Shown: positions 1 through 8,129, counted from the stretch's first letter. The stretch is DNA of 37,101 bases from Pseudomonadota bacterium (GCA_028873515.1 JAGWIG010000025.1:1-37101); one strand, 5' to 3'. Program-made: numbers and translations. Notes: generated by a model from the letters alone, not told the origin.

Positions 1-149
1 TAAATTCAAAGGTTAAATGGCAGTCCTGTGACTATATATTTGAAAAGGGCTATGGTTTGTGATTGTCCACGGAGATATTGTCGCGCACTGGGTTGCCGAT
101 AAAATAGGGCATACCTATTACACAGGCTCAGGACAGGGTATTGGGATAG
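1..149. repeat. Left copy of 149-bp terminal direct repeat
   Basis: These 149 bases are identical to 36953-37101. The repeat spans the last codons of the large tail gene and the first 30 codons of the acetyltransferase-like gene. Joining the copies restores both reading frames, which indicates a circular assembly. A length near a common read length favours assembler overlap over a true terminal redundancy, but sequence alone cannot separate the two. Confidence 0.95.
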
Positions 150-460
150 AGAAAAACGGCGAGATTGTGTGTGCCGTGTTATTCGAGGGATATACAGGGA
201 AAGCAATTCATATCCATGTGGCGATGAACCCTGATGCGAGAATGACGCGACAGTGGTTACAGGTGTTGTTTTGGTACGCTTTTAAACAGTTGGGCGTTAA
301 AAAGATCATCGGAACCGTGGATAGCACCAACGAAAAAGCGTTGAAATTTAACCGACATATCGGTTTTGTAGAGGAAGCAATTATTGAAGAGGCTGGAAAA
401 CACGGCGACCTTCACATTTTGACAATGACACGGCAACAGTGCCGATTTTTGAAGGATTGA
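59..460 (+). CDS. GNAT-like acetyltransferase family protein (133 aa)
   Basis: The start is a GTG that overlaps the stop of the upstream tail gene (GTGA overlap), visible because the genome is circular; the same junction recurs at 37011. The C-terminal half has the shape of a GNAT acyltransferase fold: a helix leading to a GVKKIIGTV strand, then STNEKALKFNRHIGF and a final strand. This corresponds to the region where GNAT proteins carry the late acetyl-CoA-fold helices. The usual QxxGxG/A loop is not obvious. Small GNAT-like proteins are often encoded between tail and ejection genes in podoviruses; their substrate is unknown. A virion-assembly or host-modification role is inference. Confidence 0.6.
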   Translation: MIVHGDIVAHWVADKIGHTYYTGSGQGIGIEKNGEIVCAVLFEGYTGKAIHIHVAMNPDARMTRQWLQVLFWYAFKQLGVKKIIGTVDSTNEKALKFNRHIGFVEEAIIEEAGKHGDLHILTMTRQQCRFLKD

Positions 461-463
461 ATC

Positions 464-1309
464 ATGGGCATTGGAAAACAATCAGCACCCGCCGCACCGG
501 ATTACGCAAGCGCAGCCAATGCCACCGCCGCCGGAAATCTCGAAGCCGCTAAATATGCCACCAAAGCCAACCGCGCTAACCAGATCACGCCTTACGGTTC
601 TCTGACATGGGTGCAGGGTAAAGATGCAAACGGCAAAGACAATAACGAGTGGACGCAAAGCATTAACCTGAATGATGTCGGCCAACGTCTCTTAGACCAA
701 TCCAACAGAACCAGCGAAGGTTTAGCGGGCCTACAAGACGCGGCTACGGCTAGGGTAGGCCAGACGATGGGGCATGATATTCCTGGCTCCTACGACCCCA
801 CACAGGCTACCAATAACGCCGCTGATCTTTTGAATGCGCGACTGCTGCCGCAACAGCAGCGAGATCAAGAGATGATGGATACAAAATTGGCGAATCAGGG
901 CATTACGCAAGGCTCTGAGGCTTGGAAAAACGCCCAAGCGGATCTCGGGCGCACCCAAAATGACGCACGGATGCAGGCGCAACTCCAAGGCATCAACCTC
1001 GGCCAAGCGCAACAAGCCCAACAATACGCCCAAGCCCTGACCAACCGCAATCTGCCAATGAATGAGCTGAACGCCATCAGGACAGGCTCACAGGTGACTA
1101 ACCCGACCTTCAGTAATTATGCCCAACAAGCGACAACGCAAGGCGCTGACTTACTAGGCGCGGCTAACAGCCAATACGGCGCTGCTAACAATGCGGCGAA
1201 TGCAGCCAATGCGGGGATTGGTAACACCATGAGCGGGCTATTCGGCATAGGCGCTGCCGGACTTGGCAATAATGGTTTCATCACCAACATGTTCAAGCCT
1301 AAGCCTTGA
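464..1309 (+). CDS. Internal virion / DNA ejection-type protein (281 aa)
   Basis: Rich in Ala, Gln and Asn. An N-terminal ITPYGSLTW segment (about residues 40-48) is a pattern recurrent in podovirus proteins encoded after the tail-stabilisation gene. The middle (about 120-200) is a Gln-rich helical region, and the C-terminus is Gly/Ala-rich and weakly hydrophobic (SGLFGIGAAGLG), suited to membrane interaction. It starts 4 bases after the acetyltransferase stop. By position and composition it is probably one of the ejected core proteins that help DNA cross the envelope; no enzymatic motif is visible. Confidence 0.6.
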   Translation: MGIGKQSAPAAPDYASAANATAAGNLEAAKYATKANRANQITPYGSLTWVQGKDANGKDNNEWTQSINLNDVGQRLLDQSNRTSEGLAGLQDAATARVGQTMGHDIPGSYDPTQATNNAADLLNARLLPQQQRDQEMMDTKLANQGITQGSEAWKNAQADLGRTQNDARMQAQLQGINLGQAQQAQQYAQALTNRNLPMNELNAIRTGSQVTNPTFSNYAQQATTQGADLLGAANSQYGAANNAANAANAGIGNTMSGLFGIGAAGLGNNGFITNMFKPKP

Positions 1310-1325
1310 ACAACCGATAATAATT

Positions 1326-2678
1326 ATGGCAACAGCACAATTCTCCGCACCGGGCATGGATGATCAAATCGAGCTGCAAAATATCGCTCGACAAAGGCAA
1401 TACGCAGACGCTCTGCGAAAACAATCCATGGAAGCCCTGCCACAGGGCCAAATGGTCGGCAATCACTATGTCGCCCCCAGCTTCACACAAGGCCTTGCAA
1501 AACTGCTCCAAGCGCATCAAAGCGGCCAGCTTGAATCCCAAGCCGATGAGCAGCAACGCGCCTTGGCTAATTCGATGCGTGAGCGCAATGCAGGTGACTT
1601 TAGGAACATCTCCGAAGCCCTGCGCGGTACGCCGGGTCAGGAAGTCATGGCTCCAACCAACGACACCGCTAATAGTCAGAATGTCACCTTGCCAGCCAAA
1701 GGGCCGGATATGGGACTCGCAATGGACTTGATGATGCAGTCCAATAACCCGACCATGAACCAGATGGGCCAAACCCTATTTACATCGCAGTTCATGCCGA
1801 AAGAGGCCAAATGGGAAAAAACATCCATTCATCAACCTGATGGTTCGATCACGCATGGTTATGTGAACATCAACAGCAAGACGCCTGAATCGACGTTCAG
1901 GCCGCTGGAAGGCAAAGAGATGCCTAAACTCAGTCTCCATGATTTAGGCGGCTCAGTCCAAGGCTTCAATCCTTACACGATGCAAGCCATGGGCGGTGTT
2001 GCAAAAAGCAATACGCCGGATGCTTTGCTGACCAATGCGCGAACCGTCTCCGAAGGCGCTCTGAATCGTGGAGTGACCATGCGAGGTCAAAACCTTGTAG
2101 ATGCGCGTTCACGCGAAACACTGGGTCAAAACGTATACGATCCAGAGCGCGGGATGTTGGTCAACAAAATGACAGGCGAAGCAAAACCCGTCATGAGTGG
2201 TGAAGGCGCTCCCATTGGTGCAAAAGACAAAGCACTGACAGATTCTCAAGCCAAAGCCGCTTTATTCGGTTCACGCATGAAAAATGCCGATGAAATCATG
2301 GCGAAGTTGGCAGGCTCTGGAACTCAAGTCTCCGTCCCCGGTTCTACGGCTGGTATGGGGATTGGTGCAACGATTAACGCATTGCAGCCGGAAAGTAATC
2401 AGCAACTTGACCAAGCCAAGCGGGATTTTGTGAATGCAGTTTTGCGGCGCGAATCCGGTGCAGCCATCTCCCCTAGTGAATTTGATTCGGCCAATAAACA
2501 GTATTTCCCGCAAGTGGGAGAAAGCAAGGCCACACGAGAGCAAAAAGCCAATGCCCGCGCCATTGCAATCCGAGGTATGTTGACAGAATTACCCGAAGCA
2601 CAACGCGAGAAGTTGCCTGCTCAGATTATTGGCAAGCCATCTACAAGCATTGATTCACTTTTGGACAAATACAAATAA
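1326..2678 (+). CDS. Virion protein, probable ejection component (450 aa)
   Basis: The ATG at 1326 follows the previous stop by 16 bases and begins MATAQFSAPG; an upstream in-frame ATG at 1263 lies inside the preceding gene and is less likely. The N-terminal third is helical and Gln/Ala-rich. A C-terminal segment around residues 365-400 (DQAKRDFVNAVLRRESGAAI, then SPSEF) resembles a conserved block of phage ejection or internal proteins that ends near YFPQVG. No catalytic motif is seen. It overlaps the next gene by one base (TAATG), implying coupled translation. Confidence 0.55.
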   Translation: MATAQFSAPGMDDQIELQNIARQRQYADALRKQSMEALPQGQMVGNHYVAPSFTQGLAKLLQAHQSGQLESQADEQQRALANSMRERNAGDFRNISEALRGTPGQEVMAPTNDTANSQNVTLPAKGPDMGLAMDLMMQSNNPTMNQMGQTLFTSQFMPKEAKWEKTSIHQPDGSITHGYVNINSKTPESTFRPLEGKEMPKLSLHDLGGSVQGFNPYTMQAMGGVAKSNTPDALLTNARTVSEGALNRGVTMRGQNLVDARSRETLGQNVYDPERGMLVNKMTGEAKPVMSGEGAPIGAKDKALTDSQAKAALFGSRMKNADEIMAKLAGSGTQVSVPGSTAGMGIGATINALQPESNQQLDQAKRDFVNAVLRRESGAAISPSEFDSANKQYFPQVGESKATREQKANARAIAIRGMLTELPEAQREKLPAQIIGKPSTSIDSLLDKYK

Positions 2679-4348
2679 TGGCAACACTTGATCAACTCAA
2701 TGCAGCCCTAATCAAGGCTGATGCAGCCGGGAATACGGATGATGCAAGAGCTTTCGCAAGTGAAATCAGGAAGATGCGCGAGGCTTCGCCCGTAACTCAA
2801 GAGCAACCCGCACCCCGTCAAGCCAGAACACCCATCTTGGGCAGTCTGCTTTCTGGTGGTCTGCGTGGTGCAGGTGAGATCGGTGCAACGATCTTGCGGG
2901 CGCTGCCAAATGCTTTAGGCGGCGATACCGCAGAACAAAGCACGCAACGCCGTGCCGATATCAATGCTGCCGTGGACAGTCTTAATGAAGGGTTAGGAGT
3001 TAGTCAACCCTTGGAGACAGTAGGCAAGCTAGGCACTGAAATCGCAGGAACAGCAGGCGCAGGCGGGGCAATTGCCAAAGGCATGACCGCTATCCCCCAA
3101 GTTGCTAAAGCAGCTCCTAACTTGATTAACGCGATTCAAAGCGCAGGCATGACCGCAGGCAAAGCAGGGCCGGGGCTTATGGGTGGCCTTGAAAATCTGG
3201 CAACTCGTGCGGCTGGTGGCGCTATTACAGGCGGCGCATCGGCGGGAATGATTAACCCTAATGAAGCAGGTATGGGTGCAGCTTTGGGTGGTGGTGCAAC
3301 TTTAGCCATGAAGGGGCTAGGCGCCGTAGGTGGAGCAGTTGGGGACAAATTAGGCAATGCTCTGCGTTTAGGCGTGAGTGATGATGTGGCTAACTTGGCT
3401 AAACGTGCCAAGGAACTAGGGATTGATATCCCCGCTGACCGTCTGACAAATAGCCGTCCTTTGAATGCGATTGCTTCCAGCCTGAATTACGTGCCTTTCA
3501 GTGGCCGTGCAGCGACTGAAGAGAAAATGGCATCCCAACTGAATCAGGCTTTGTCTAAAACCTTCGGGCAGGATTCCAGCAATGTGACAATGGCGTTGCG
3601 AAAAGCAGACACCAAGCTGGGCGGTGAGTTTGACAACACATTGAAAAATACAGGGGTTATTTTTGACAAAGAACTCATGGATGACGTGGCTCGGATTGAA
3701 ACCAAAGCCGATAAGGAGCTAGGTTCGGATGCATTCAAGCCCATCAAAAGCAAGATCGATGACTTGTTTGAAAAAGGACAATCGGGCGCGATTGACGGAC
3801 AAGCAGCCTATAACATCAAGCGCGAACTTGACCGCATAGGCAAAGGCAATACACCTGAAGCTTTCCATGCGCTCGAATTGAAAAGCGCCCTCATGGAGGC
3901 ATTGAACCGTTCTCTAGGCCCTGAAAAAGCGGCTGCTTTTGCAAAAACCCGTCAACAGTATGGAAATATGCTGGCGCTTGAGAAACTCGCTAAAAACGGG
4001 GCAGAAGGCGAAGTCAGCGCTGCACGTTTAGCAAATATGAAAAACATCAATAATCAGCCTTTGCAGGAATTGGCTGACATTGCAGCTCAGTTTGTCAAAC
4101 CCAGAGAAGGTCAACACGGTGCAGCCCAAATAGCAGCCGCTGGCGCTTTGACGTTTGGATTGGCTGGCGCTCCGGGGGTCGCCGCAGGGGTTACAACAGG
4201 CCGCATGGCGAATGCTTTGTTGAATAGCAATGCGCTCAAACAGCATATGTTGAATGAGTCAAAGCCCGGAAAACTGGCCGAACTTTTGAAAAATCAAAAT
4301 GCGCAACGTTTGCTGCTTCAATCAGCGCCTGTTATTTCCGCCCAGTAA
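2678..4348 (+). CDS. Large Gly/Ala-rich internal virion (DNA transfer-type) protein (556 aa)
   Basis: The ATG shares its A with the preceding TAA stop. After a short helical N-terminus, residues about 50-230 contain several Gly/Ala-rich stretches (for example LLSGGLRGAGEIGATIL and GMGAALGGGATLAMKG) like those in podovirus ejection proteins that insert in or cross membranes. The C-terminal half is helical and charged, with another Gly/Ala segment near residue 490 (AAGALTFGLAGAPG). It is third in a run of three long virion genes between the tail and fibre genes. Its last 17 bases overlap a small gene on the other strand. Confidence 0.55.
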   Translation: MATLDQLNAALIKADAAGNTDDARAFASEIRKMREASPVTQEQPAPRQARTPILGSLLSGGLRGAGEIGATILRALPNALGGDTAEQSTQRRADINAAVDSLNEGLGVSQPLETVGKLGTEIAGTAGAGGAIAKGMTAIPQVAKAAPNLINAIQSAGMTAGKAGPGLMGGLENLATRAAGGAITGGASAGMINPNEAGMGAALGGGATLAMKGLGAVGGAVGDKLGNALRLGVSDDVANLAKRAKELGIDIPADRLTNSRPLNAIASSLNYVPFSGRAATEEKMASQLNQALSKTFGQDSSNVTMALRKADTKLGGEFDNTLKNTGVIFDKELMDDVARIETKADKELGSDAFKPIKSKIDDLFEKGQSGAIDGQAAYNIKRELDRIGKGNTPEAFHALELKSALMEALNRSLGPEKAAAFAKTRQQYGNMLALEKLAKNGAEGEVSAARLANMKNINNQPLQELADIAAQFVKPREGQHGAAQIAAAGALTFGLAGAPGVAAGVTTGRMANALLNSNALKQHMLNESKPGKLAELLKNQNAQRLLLQSAPVISAQ

Positions 4349-4427
4349 GGCCCATATAAAAATTCCAGACAAAAGCGCCGACACACAGAACAATAAATTT
4401 TATGACCATAAAATCAGTGAAATCCAT
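4332..4427 (-). CDS. Tiny membrane protein on the opposite strand (31 aa)
   Basis: The only leftward gene candidate in the late block. The frame from the ATG at 4427 encodes MDFTDFMVIKFIVLCVGAFV followed by a short tail ending MGLTGRK. It has one clear hydrophobic segment (about residues 8-25) and a positively charged C-terminus. A good ribosome-binding site (AGGAAAAAG) lies just upstream on that strand, inside the otherwise empty 4349-4453 gap. The stop falls 17 bases inside the ejection-protein gene. Function is unknown; a role in lysis, superinfection exclusion or membrane disturbance is inference. The main doubt is its small size. Confidence 0.55.
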   Translation of the reverse strand: MDFTDFMVIKFIVLCVGAFVWNFYMGLTGRK

Positions 4428-4453
4428 TCTTTTTCCTAGAAAAGAGGCCAATA

Positions 4454-5524
4454 ATGCCATTTAACGGTAGCGGAACATTCAACGTCTATACGCCCGGTAA
4501 CCCCATTTCAAATGGGCAAACAAGCGATGCGACGTTGTTCAACAATACTATTTCAGATTTAGCCTCTGGACTGTCAAATACGTTGACAAAAGATGGGCAA
4601 ACCCCGGCCACGGCCAATATCCCGATGGGCGCTCATAAGATCACAGGGCTTGCGGCTGGCACGACTTCGGGAGATGCTGTCCGGTTTGATGAAGCGATTA
4701 CAACGGCCAATATCTCAACACAGGTTGTGGCCTCAGTGACGGGGCAAACCGCAACGGGAACCTCATTGATTCAAGCGGCTAGTGCAGCAGCAGCCAGAAC
4801 AACACTAGGATCAACAACAGTAGGCGATGCATTATTTGTTACTGCCAGCGCATCGGCTGCACGTTCCACGCTTGGTGTGACAACGGATAATGCCGAAATA
4901 AGCGTGACCGCCGCATCAACAACAGATATAGGGGCGGCAGCATCAAGCAATATCCTTATCACAGGAAATACAACGATCACGAATTTGGGTGCTGTCGCGG
5001 CTGGAACGGTGCGGATTGTTCGCTTCAGTGGAACGCCTATTTTGACGTACAACGCGACCTCTCTTATTTTGCCTGGATCTGCAAATATCACAGTAGCAGT
5101 AGGTGATTGCGCTCAATTGGAATCACTAGGTTCTGGGAATTGGGTTTGTCGTAGTTATCAGCGATTTACGGGTCAATCATTGATATCAGGTATGATTCGC
5201 ACATCGGATGTAACTCCTGTCCCCAACAATGCCGTTGGCGTTGGGATAACTGCATCTCATGCTTTTGGGGTTGTTCCTTCATATGCAGTGTTGGAATATC
5301 TCTGTCTTACGGCGGAGCAAGGCTATTCTGTGGGCGATGTGGCTATTTTGAATAGTCAGTGGAATGGCACGTCTAGCAATTCTTTGAATTTATGGAAGTC
5401 CACTACGCAAGTCGGCGCTCAGCCATCAGGCTCGACTGTTTTCATGCTGGCCCATAAAACAACGGGCGCGGCATTCACCCCGACTGCGGCCAACTGGGCT
5501 TCCCGGTTTGTGTTGGCAGCATAA
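4454..5524 (+). CDS. Tail fibre / tail spike-like protein (356 aa)
   Basis: The N-terminal 80 residues match the recurrent fibre head pattern: FNVYTPGNPISNGQTSDATL, then DLASGLSNTLTKDGQTPATANI and GAHKITGLAAGT with DAVR. This part usually anchors a fibre to the tail. A low-complexity Ala/Thr/Ser region with two 'SAARSTLG'-type repeats follows (about 110-145), then a beta-rich C-terminal domain of about 190 residues that would bind the receptor. No endosialidase or autoprotease motif was recognised. It sits between the ejection genes and the lysis cassette. Confidence 0.75.
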   Translation: MPFNGSGTFNVYTPGNPISNGQTSDATLFNNTISDLASGLSNTLTKDGQTPATANIPMGAHKITGLAAGTTSGDAVRFDEAITTANISTQVVASVTGQTATGTSLIQAASAAAARTTLGSTTVGDALFVTASASAARSTLGVTTDNAEISVTAASTTDIGAAASSNILITGNTTITNLGAVAAGTVRIVRFSGTPILTYNATSLILPGSANITVAVGDCAQLESLGSGNWVCRSYQRFTGQSLISGMIRTSDVTPVPNNAVGVGITASHAFGVVPSYAVLEYLCLTAEQGYSVGDVAILNSQWNGTSSNSLNLWKSTTQVGAQPSGSTVFMLAHKTTGAAFTPTAANWASRFVLAA

Positions 5525-5526
5525 CA

Positions 5527-5838
5527 ATGACAGATTCAAACTTCGACCTACTCGCTGCCAAACTCTCCGGTGTGGCCGGGGCTTTGCTTTCCCTTAATTT
5601 CATCAAAGGCACATGGCCTGAGCGATTCGCCATGGGGATGGGTGGCGCAATCATCAGTCTGTATGCCACGCCCTACATCGTCCAAAAGACAGGCCTTCCT
5701 GATGGTTTAGCTGGGTTTCTAGTCGGTATGTTCGGAATGGCGATTACGGCCAAGGTTTGGGAGGCAATACAAATAGCGCCCGTGAGAGACATATGGAACT
5801 CCACGATACAAGGTGTAGCCAAGCGTCTTGGGGGATGA
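5527..5838 (+). CDS. Small membrane protein, holin candidate (103 aa)
   Basis: Three hydrophobic segments are visible, roughly residues 10-25, 35-52 and 57-78, followed by an amphipathic C-terminus. It starts 2 bases after the fibre gene and lies immediately upstream of another small membrane protein and an M15 peptidase. Size and context fit a class I holin or a holin-associated protein, but this cassette has several membrane proteins and I cannot say which one times lysis. Confidence 0.5.
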   Translation: MTDSNFDLLAAKLSGVAGALLSLNFIKGTWPERFAMGMGGAIISLYATPYIVQKTGLPDGLAGFLVGMFGMAITAKVWEAIQIAPVRDIWNSTIQGVAKRLGG

Positions 5839-5839
5839 T

Positions 5840-6136
5840 ATGGAATCGTTTTTTTTAATGGGATTGCTTTATGTGATCGCAGGAATGTCGCTCGTCGGTG
5901 TTTTTGCGCCCCACCTGAATGACACATTGACCCAAAGAGTGGGCCTGTCGTTTCTTTCTATCGGCGCATTGGGGATGATTGAGTGGTTTAAAAACAACGA
6001 TATCCCTTGGTCAATGGGGATGCTTTTGGTCGGGGTTGGGTTATTTATGGTGGCAACGGCTGCAAAGCTCTACAAAAGCTACTACGAGAATAAAAGCCGA
6101 CGGCGACGTGTCAGTGACCGACTTTTAGGGGGATAA
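5840..6136 (+). CDS. Small three-segment membrane protein, holin candidate (98 aa)
   Basis: The ATG at 5840 is preferred because a GGGGGAT ribosome-binding site precedes it; an in-frame TTG at 5828 is possible. Three hydrophobic stretches (about 5-24, 34-50, 58-76) are followed by a strongly basic tail (KSRRRRVSDR) that would stay in the cytoplasm. This resembles phage membrane proteins of holin or antiholin type. It ends directly against the start of the peptidase gene. Confidence 0.5.
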   Translation: MESFFLMGLLYVIAGMSLVGVFAPHLNDTLTQRVGLSFLSIGALGMIEWFKNNDIPWSMGMLLVGVGLFMVATAAKLYKSYYENKSRRRRVSDRLLGG

Positions 6137-6595
6137 ATGCAGCTTTCACCTCATTTTGCGCTCTCAGAACTTGTGGCCAGCCAAAAAGCCGCCCAGCTTG
6201 GGATTGACAACACGCCACCGCCTGAATTGCTGCCGCGCCTGGTGAGAGTGGCAGAGATGCTAGAGCGTATCCGTAGCACATTGAATGTTCCGATTACCGT
6301 CACAAGCGGATATCGCTGCAATGCCCTGAATACTGCAGTGGGCAGTCGTAACACGTCAGACCATCCACAAGGCCACGCCGTTGACTTCGTAGCTCCCGGA
6401 TTCGGTACACCAACAGAGATAGCCAAAATCCTCGCACCTTTGGTTGATGCGCTTGGAATCGGTCAAATCCTGCTCGAAGGCGTTAAGGGTAAGCAATGGG
6501 TTCATGTGTCCACACACGCCCCTGAAAACGCGATTAACCGGGTTCTCACAATCACTGACGCTGGCACAGTGCCCGGCATTATTGGACTGGCATGA
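6137..6595 (+). CDS. M15-family peptidase, probable endolysin (152 aa)
   Basis: A D-Ala-D-Ala carboxypeptidase-like (peptidase M15_3) protein that would cleave peptidoglycan cross-links. The zinc-binding signature is visible: SDHPQGHAVDF at residues 74-84 (ligands His76 and Asp83) and a later WVHVS (His124). The upstream TSGYRC segment is also typical of the family. There is no signal peptide, so export would depend on a holin encoded nearby. Length matches phage M15 endolysins. It overlaps a 24-residue membrane peptide gene by ATGA. Confidence 0.85.
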   Translation: MQLSPHFALSELVASQKAAQLGIDNTPPPELLPRLVRVAEMLERIRSTLNVPITVTSGYRCNALNTAVGSRNTSDHPQGHAVDFVAPGFGTPTEIAKILAPLVDALGIGQILLEGVKGKQWVHVSTHAPENAINRVLTITDAGTVPGIIGLA

Positions 6596-6666
6596 TGGAG
6601 ATGGCAATCTGGACTTGTGCCATCGCATGGTTAGTTGTTATCGTCACAATAAAAATGGGGGATTAA
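6592..6666 (+). CDS. Membrane micro-protein in the lysis cassette (24 aa)
   Basis: The ATG overlaps the endolysin stop (ATGATG around 6592-6597), and the frame encodes a short peptide with one hydrophobic stretch (WTCAIAWLVVIVTI) ending in KMGD. The stop abuts the ATG of the next gene at 6667. This tight coupling on both sides supports translation. It could be a lysis accessory or a spanin-like fragment, but it has no lipobox and no recognised family. Confidence 0.4.
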   Translation: MMEMAIWTCAIAWLVVIVTIKMGD

Positions 6667-7083
6667 ATGGCGCTTGATCCACTGACCGCTGGCATGGACT
6701 TGATTGGCAAAGCGATTGACCGCTTTGTCCCTGACCCGGCCCAGCGTGAAGCAGCAAAATTGGCCATGGTGAAGGCGCAAGCCGATGATGATCTGAATGC
6801 GGTCAAAGTCGCCATGAGCGCCATCATTGCCGAAGCCTCAAGCTCCGACCCGTGGACAAGTCGGGCGCGTCCGTCATTCCTTTACGTGGTGTATATATTG
6901 CTGTTGTTTGGCTTGCCCATGGGCATCCTTTCAGCTTTCAGGCCTGATCTATCGCTGGCTGTGGCGGCTGGATTTAAGGCGTGGCTCAATGCTATCCCTG
7001 ACAGCCTGTACCTGCTTTTTGGCACGGTAATGACAGGTTATGGCGTACAAAGAACCATTGAGAAAGTCAAAGGCGCAGCATAG
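6667..7083 (+). CDS. 3TM holin-family protein (138 aa)
   Basis: The N-terminal helical region with DRFVPDPAQREAAKLAM, followed by membrane segments from about residue 72, matches the 'holin of 3TMs' family known from gene-transfer agents and many proteobacterial phages. Hydrophobic spans lie around residues 72-92, 95-108 and 112-128, with a basic C-terminal end. It starts directly after a membrane micro-protein and is the last clear gene of the rightward lysis block. A classic Rz/Rz1 spanin pair is not seen after it. Confidence 0.7.
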   Translation: MALDPLTAGMDLIGKAIDRFVPDPAQREAAKLAMVKAQADDDLNAVKVAMSAIIAEASSSDPWTSRARPSFLYVVYILLLFGLPMGILSAFRPDLSLAVAAGFKAWLNAIPDSLYLLFGTVMTGYGVQRTIEKVKGAA

Positions 7084-7356
7084 AGATGCTTGGCGATCAA
7101 GGGTGCCGTCTCTCCGGCTGTCACCGCCTCACCTTTGCAGGGCTGTGAAACACACAGTTTTATTGCCACGGTTAGCGTAGTTTGTTGATGGCGGCCGATA
7201 CTTATATCCGGCTTGTCTCCAAGGGCACACAGAATGTGCATACCATTTTCACTATCACGACTGCGGACTGAATTGACCCTCTAAATCAGGTGGCGACTCT
7301 GACCACAGAGCAATCCGCATGCGTGATGGCCCGGTGAGTTCACCGGACACTTTATT
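7084..7356. other. Convergent intergenic stretch with a small interrupted frame
   Basis: This is the meeting point of the rightward lysis block and the leftward early operon. The rightward strand holds a possible short frame from the ATG at 7188: 27 codons to a TGA at 7269-7271, then 21 open codons in the same frame to a TGA at 7335-7337. It has no convincing ribosome-binding site and I do not call it a gene. A 6-bp hairpin sits at 7331-7346. Nothing else is recognised. Confidence 0.5.
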
Positions 7357-7359
7357 TTA
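7331..7359 (+). terminator. Possible terminator of the lysis block
   Basis: A perfect 6-bp stem (CCGGTG / CACCGG) with loop AGTT is followed by a T-rich stretch (TTTATTTTA at 7351-7359) on the rightward strand. It sits just past the last rightward genes and before the convergent operon end. The four bases between stem and T-run make it a weaker match to an intrinsic terminator. Confidence 0.4.
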
Positions 7360-7698
7360 CGCTGGAAATGAAAAAATACTACTCACATAAGCAAACGGAC
7401 TCGTAGTCTCTACTGGCTTGGGCTTCTTCCTGTAATCCTCACGCACCCGTCTAGTCCCTGTATTTTCATGGTAGTTTGCAAGCGATATACGGCCCTTTTC
7501 TGTCAGATAGAACACCTTACGGTTATATCCACGGCGTTCAGTTAATTCGCATTTTTCACCTACGATTAACCGTTTATGGGCATTTGCCTTTGTGTATCCC
7601 AGTTTTTCAACTAACTCGACTGATGTGATAGCACCATCATTTTTGACCATAGCATCAAGGTATTTAACAGTCTCTGATCTCAGTTTCTCTGGGTTCAT
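7357..7698 (-). CDS. Winged-helix-like DNA-binding protein (113 aa)
   Basis: The last gene of the leftward operon. The N-terminal 75 residues look like a winged helix: VKYLDAMVKNDGAITSVELV, then EKLGYTKANAHKRL (helix-turn-helix), a turn, and KVFYLTEKGRISL (wing). The ATG at 7698 is chosen because an AGTGAG site precedes it; a GTG at 7707 is also in frame. The C-terminus is basic, then uncharged. Probably a phage regulator or host-takeover protein; its target is unknown. It overlaps the upstream gene's end by about 35 bases. Confidence 0.55.
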   Translation of the reverse strand: MNPEKLRSETVKYLDAMVKNDGAITSVELVEKLGYTKANAHKRLIVGEKCELTERRGYNRKVFYLTEKGRISLANYHENTGTRRVREDYRKKPKPVETTSPFAYVSSIFSFPA

Positions 7699-7873
7699 TT
7701 TTCTCACTTAAATAATTACTTAACTCTTCAAAGCTATACGGGAAGCGCCCAAAGATACCAAAGTGTCTGTAGCATGCACAGACGATGCACCCAAGCTCAT
7801 AACCCTTGCAGCGCTTGCCGATTGTGCTGCCGCTGCGGCGAAGGGCGCGTTTAGCCCTTCGATGGATTTTCAT
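7664..7873 (-). CDS. Small Cys-containing protein, unknown function (69 aa)
   Basis: The start at 7873 (MKIHRRAKRALRR) lies inside the end of the upstream gene. The N-terminus is very basic; a middle segment (CKGYELGCIVCACYRHFGIF) has four cysteines in 13 residues and may bind metal. The C-terminus contains YSFEELSNYLSE. It overlaps genes on both sides in different frames, which is typical of this compact operon. No family was recognised. Confidence 0.45.
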   Translation of the reverse strand: MKIHRRAKRALRRSGSTIGKRCKGYELGCIVCACYRHFGIFGRFPYSFEELSNYLSEKNEPRETEIRDC

Positions 7874-8129
7874 CTTCTGGCCCGTAGTAAAGCGGGTAGA
7901 TAGGACCAACGGCAACACGCACAGCGTCAACCCGATGGAAGAAGAGCTCAACGTCGCCATCCTCTGTCTCGGTCAGCCAGGCTACGGGTTTCTGCTTTGG
8001 CGCTGTCAGCGCTTCACACAGGGCCGCCATTGCTTTGGCACGTTTGGCTCCGCCAAGTAGCGAGTCCGCTACGACATGGTTTTCCAGCGCCTCAAGCGCC
8101 AACTCCATGGATTCAGTTTGTTTGGTCAT
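7851..8129 (-). CDS. Phage small protein of the 'ALEALE...PVAWL' type (92 aa)
   Basis: The N-terminus (SMELALEALENHV) and central EALTAPKQKPVAWLT match a widespread but uncharacterised class of early phage proteins of proteobacteria. They pair an 'ALEALE' helix with a 'PVAW' beta segment. It starts with an ATGA overlap to the gene before it. The C-terminus (PIYPLYYGPEDENP) resembles the 'RPLY' endings of related proteins. Function unknown. Confidence 0.6.
   Translation of the reverse strand: MTKQTESMELALEALENHVVADSLLGGAKRAKAMAALCEALTAPKQKPVAWLTETEDGDVELFFHRVDAVRVAVGPIYPLYYGPEDENPSKG

Noticed and set aside
1299-1772. 157-codon open frame opposite a virion gene
   Set aside because: Shadow of the 1326-2678 gene with no start signal and no recognised motif.
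7038-7241. 67-codon leftward frame between the holin gene and the early operon
   Set aside because: It overlaps the end of the clear 3TM holin gene on the other strand and has no ribosome-binding site or recognisable motif.
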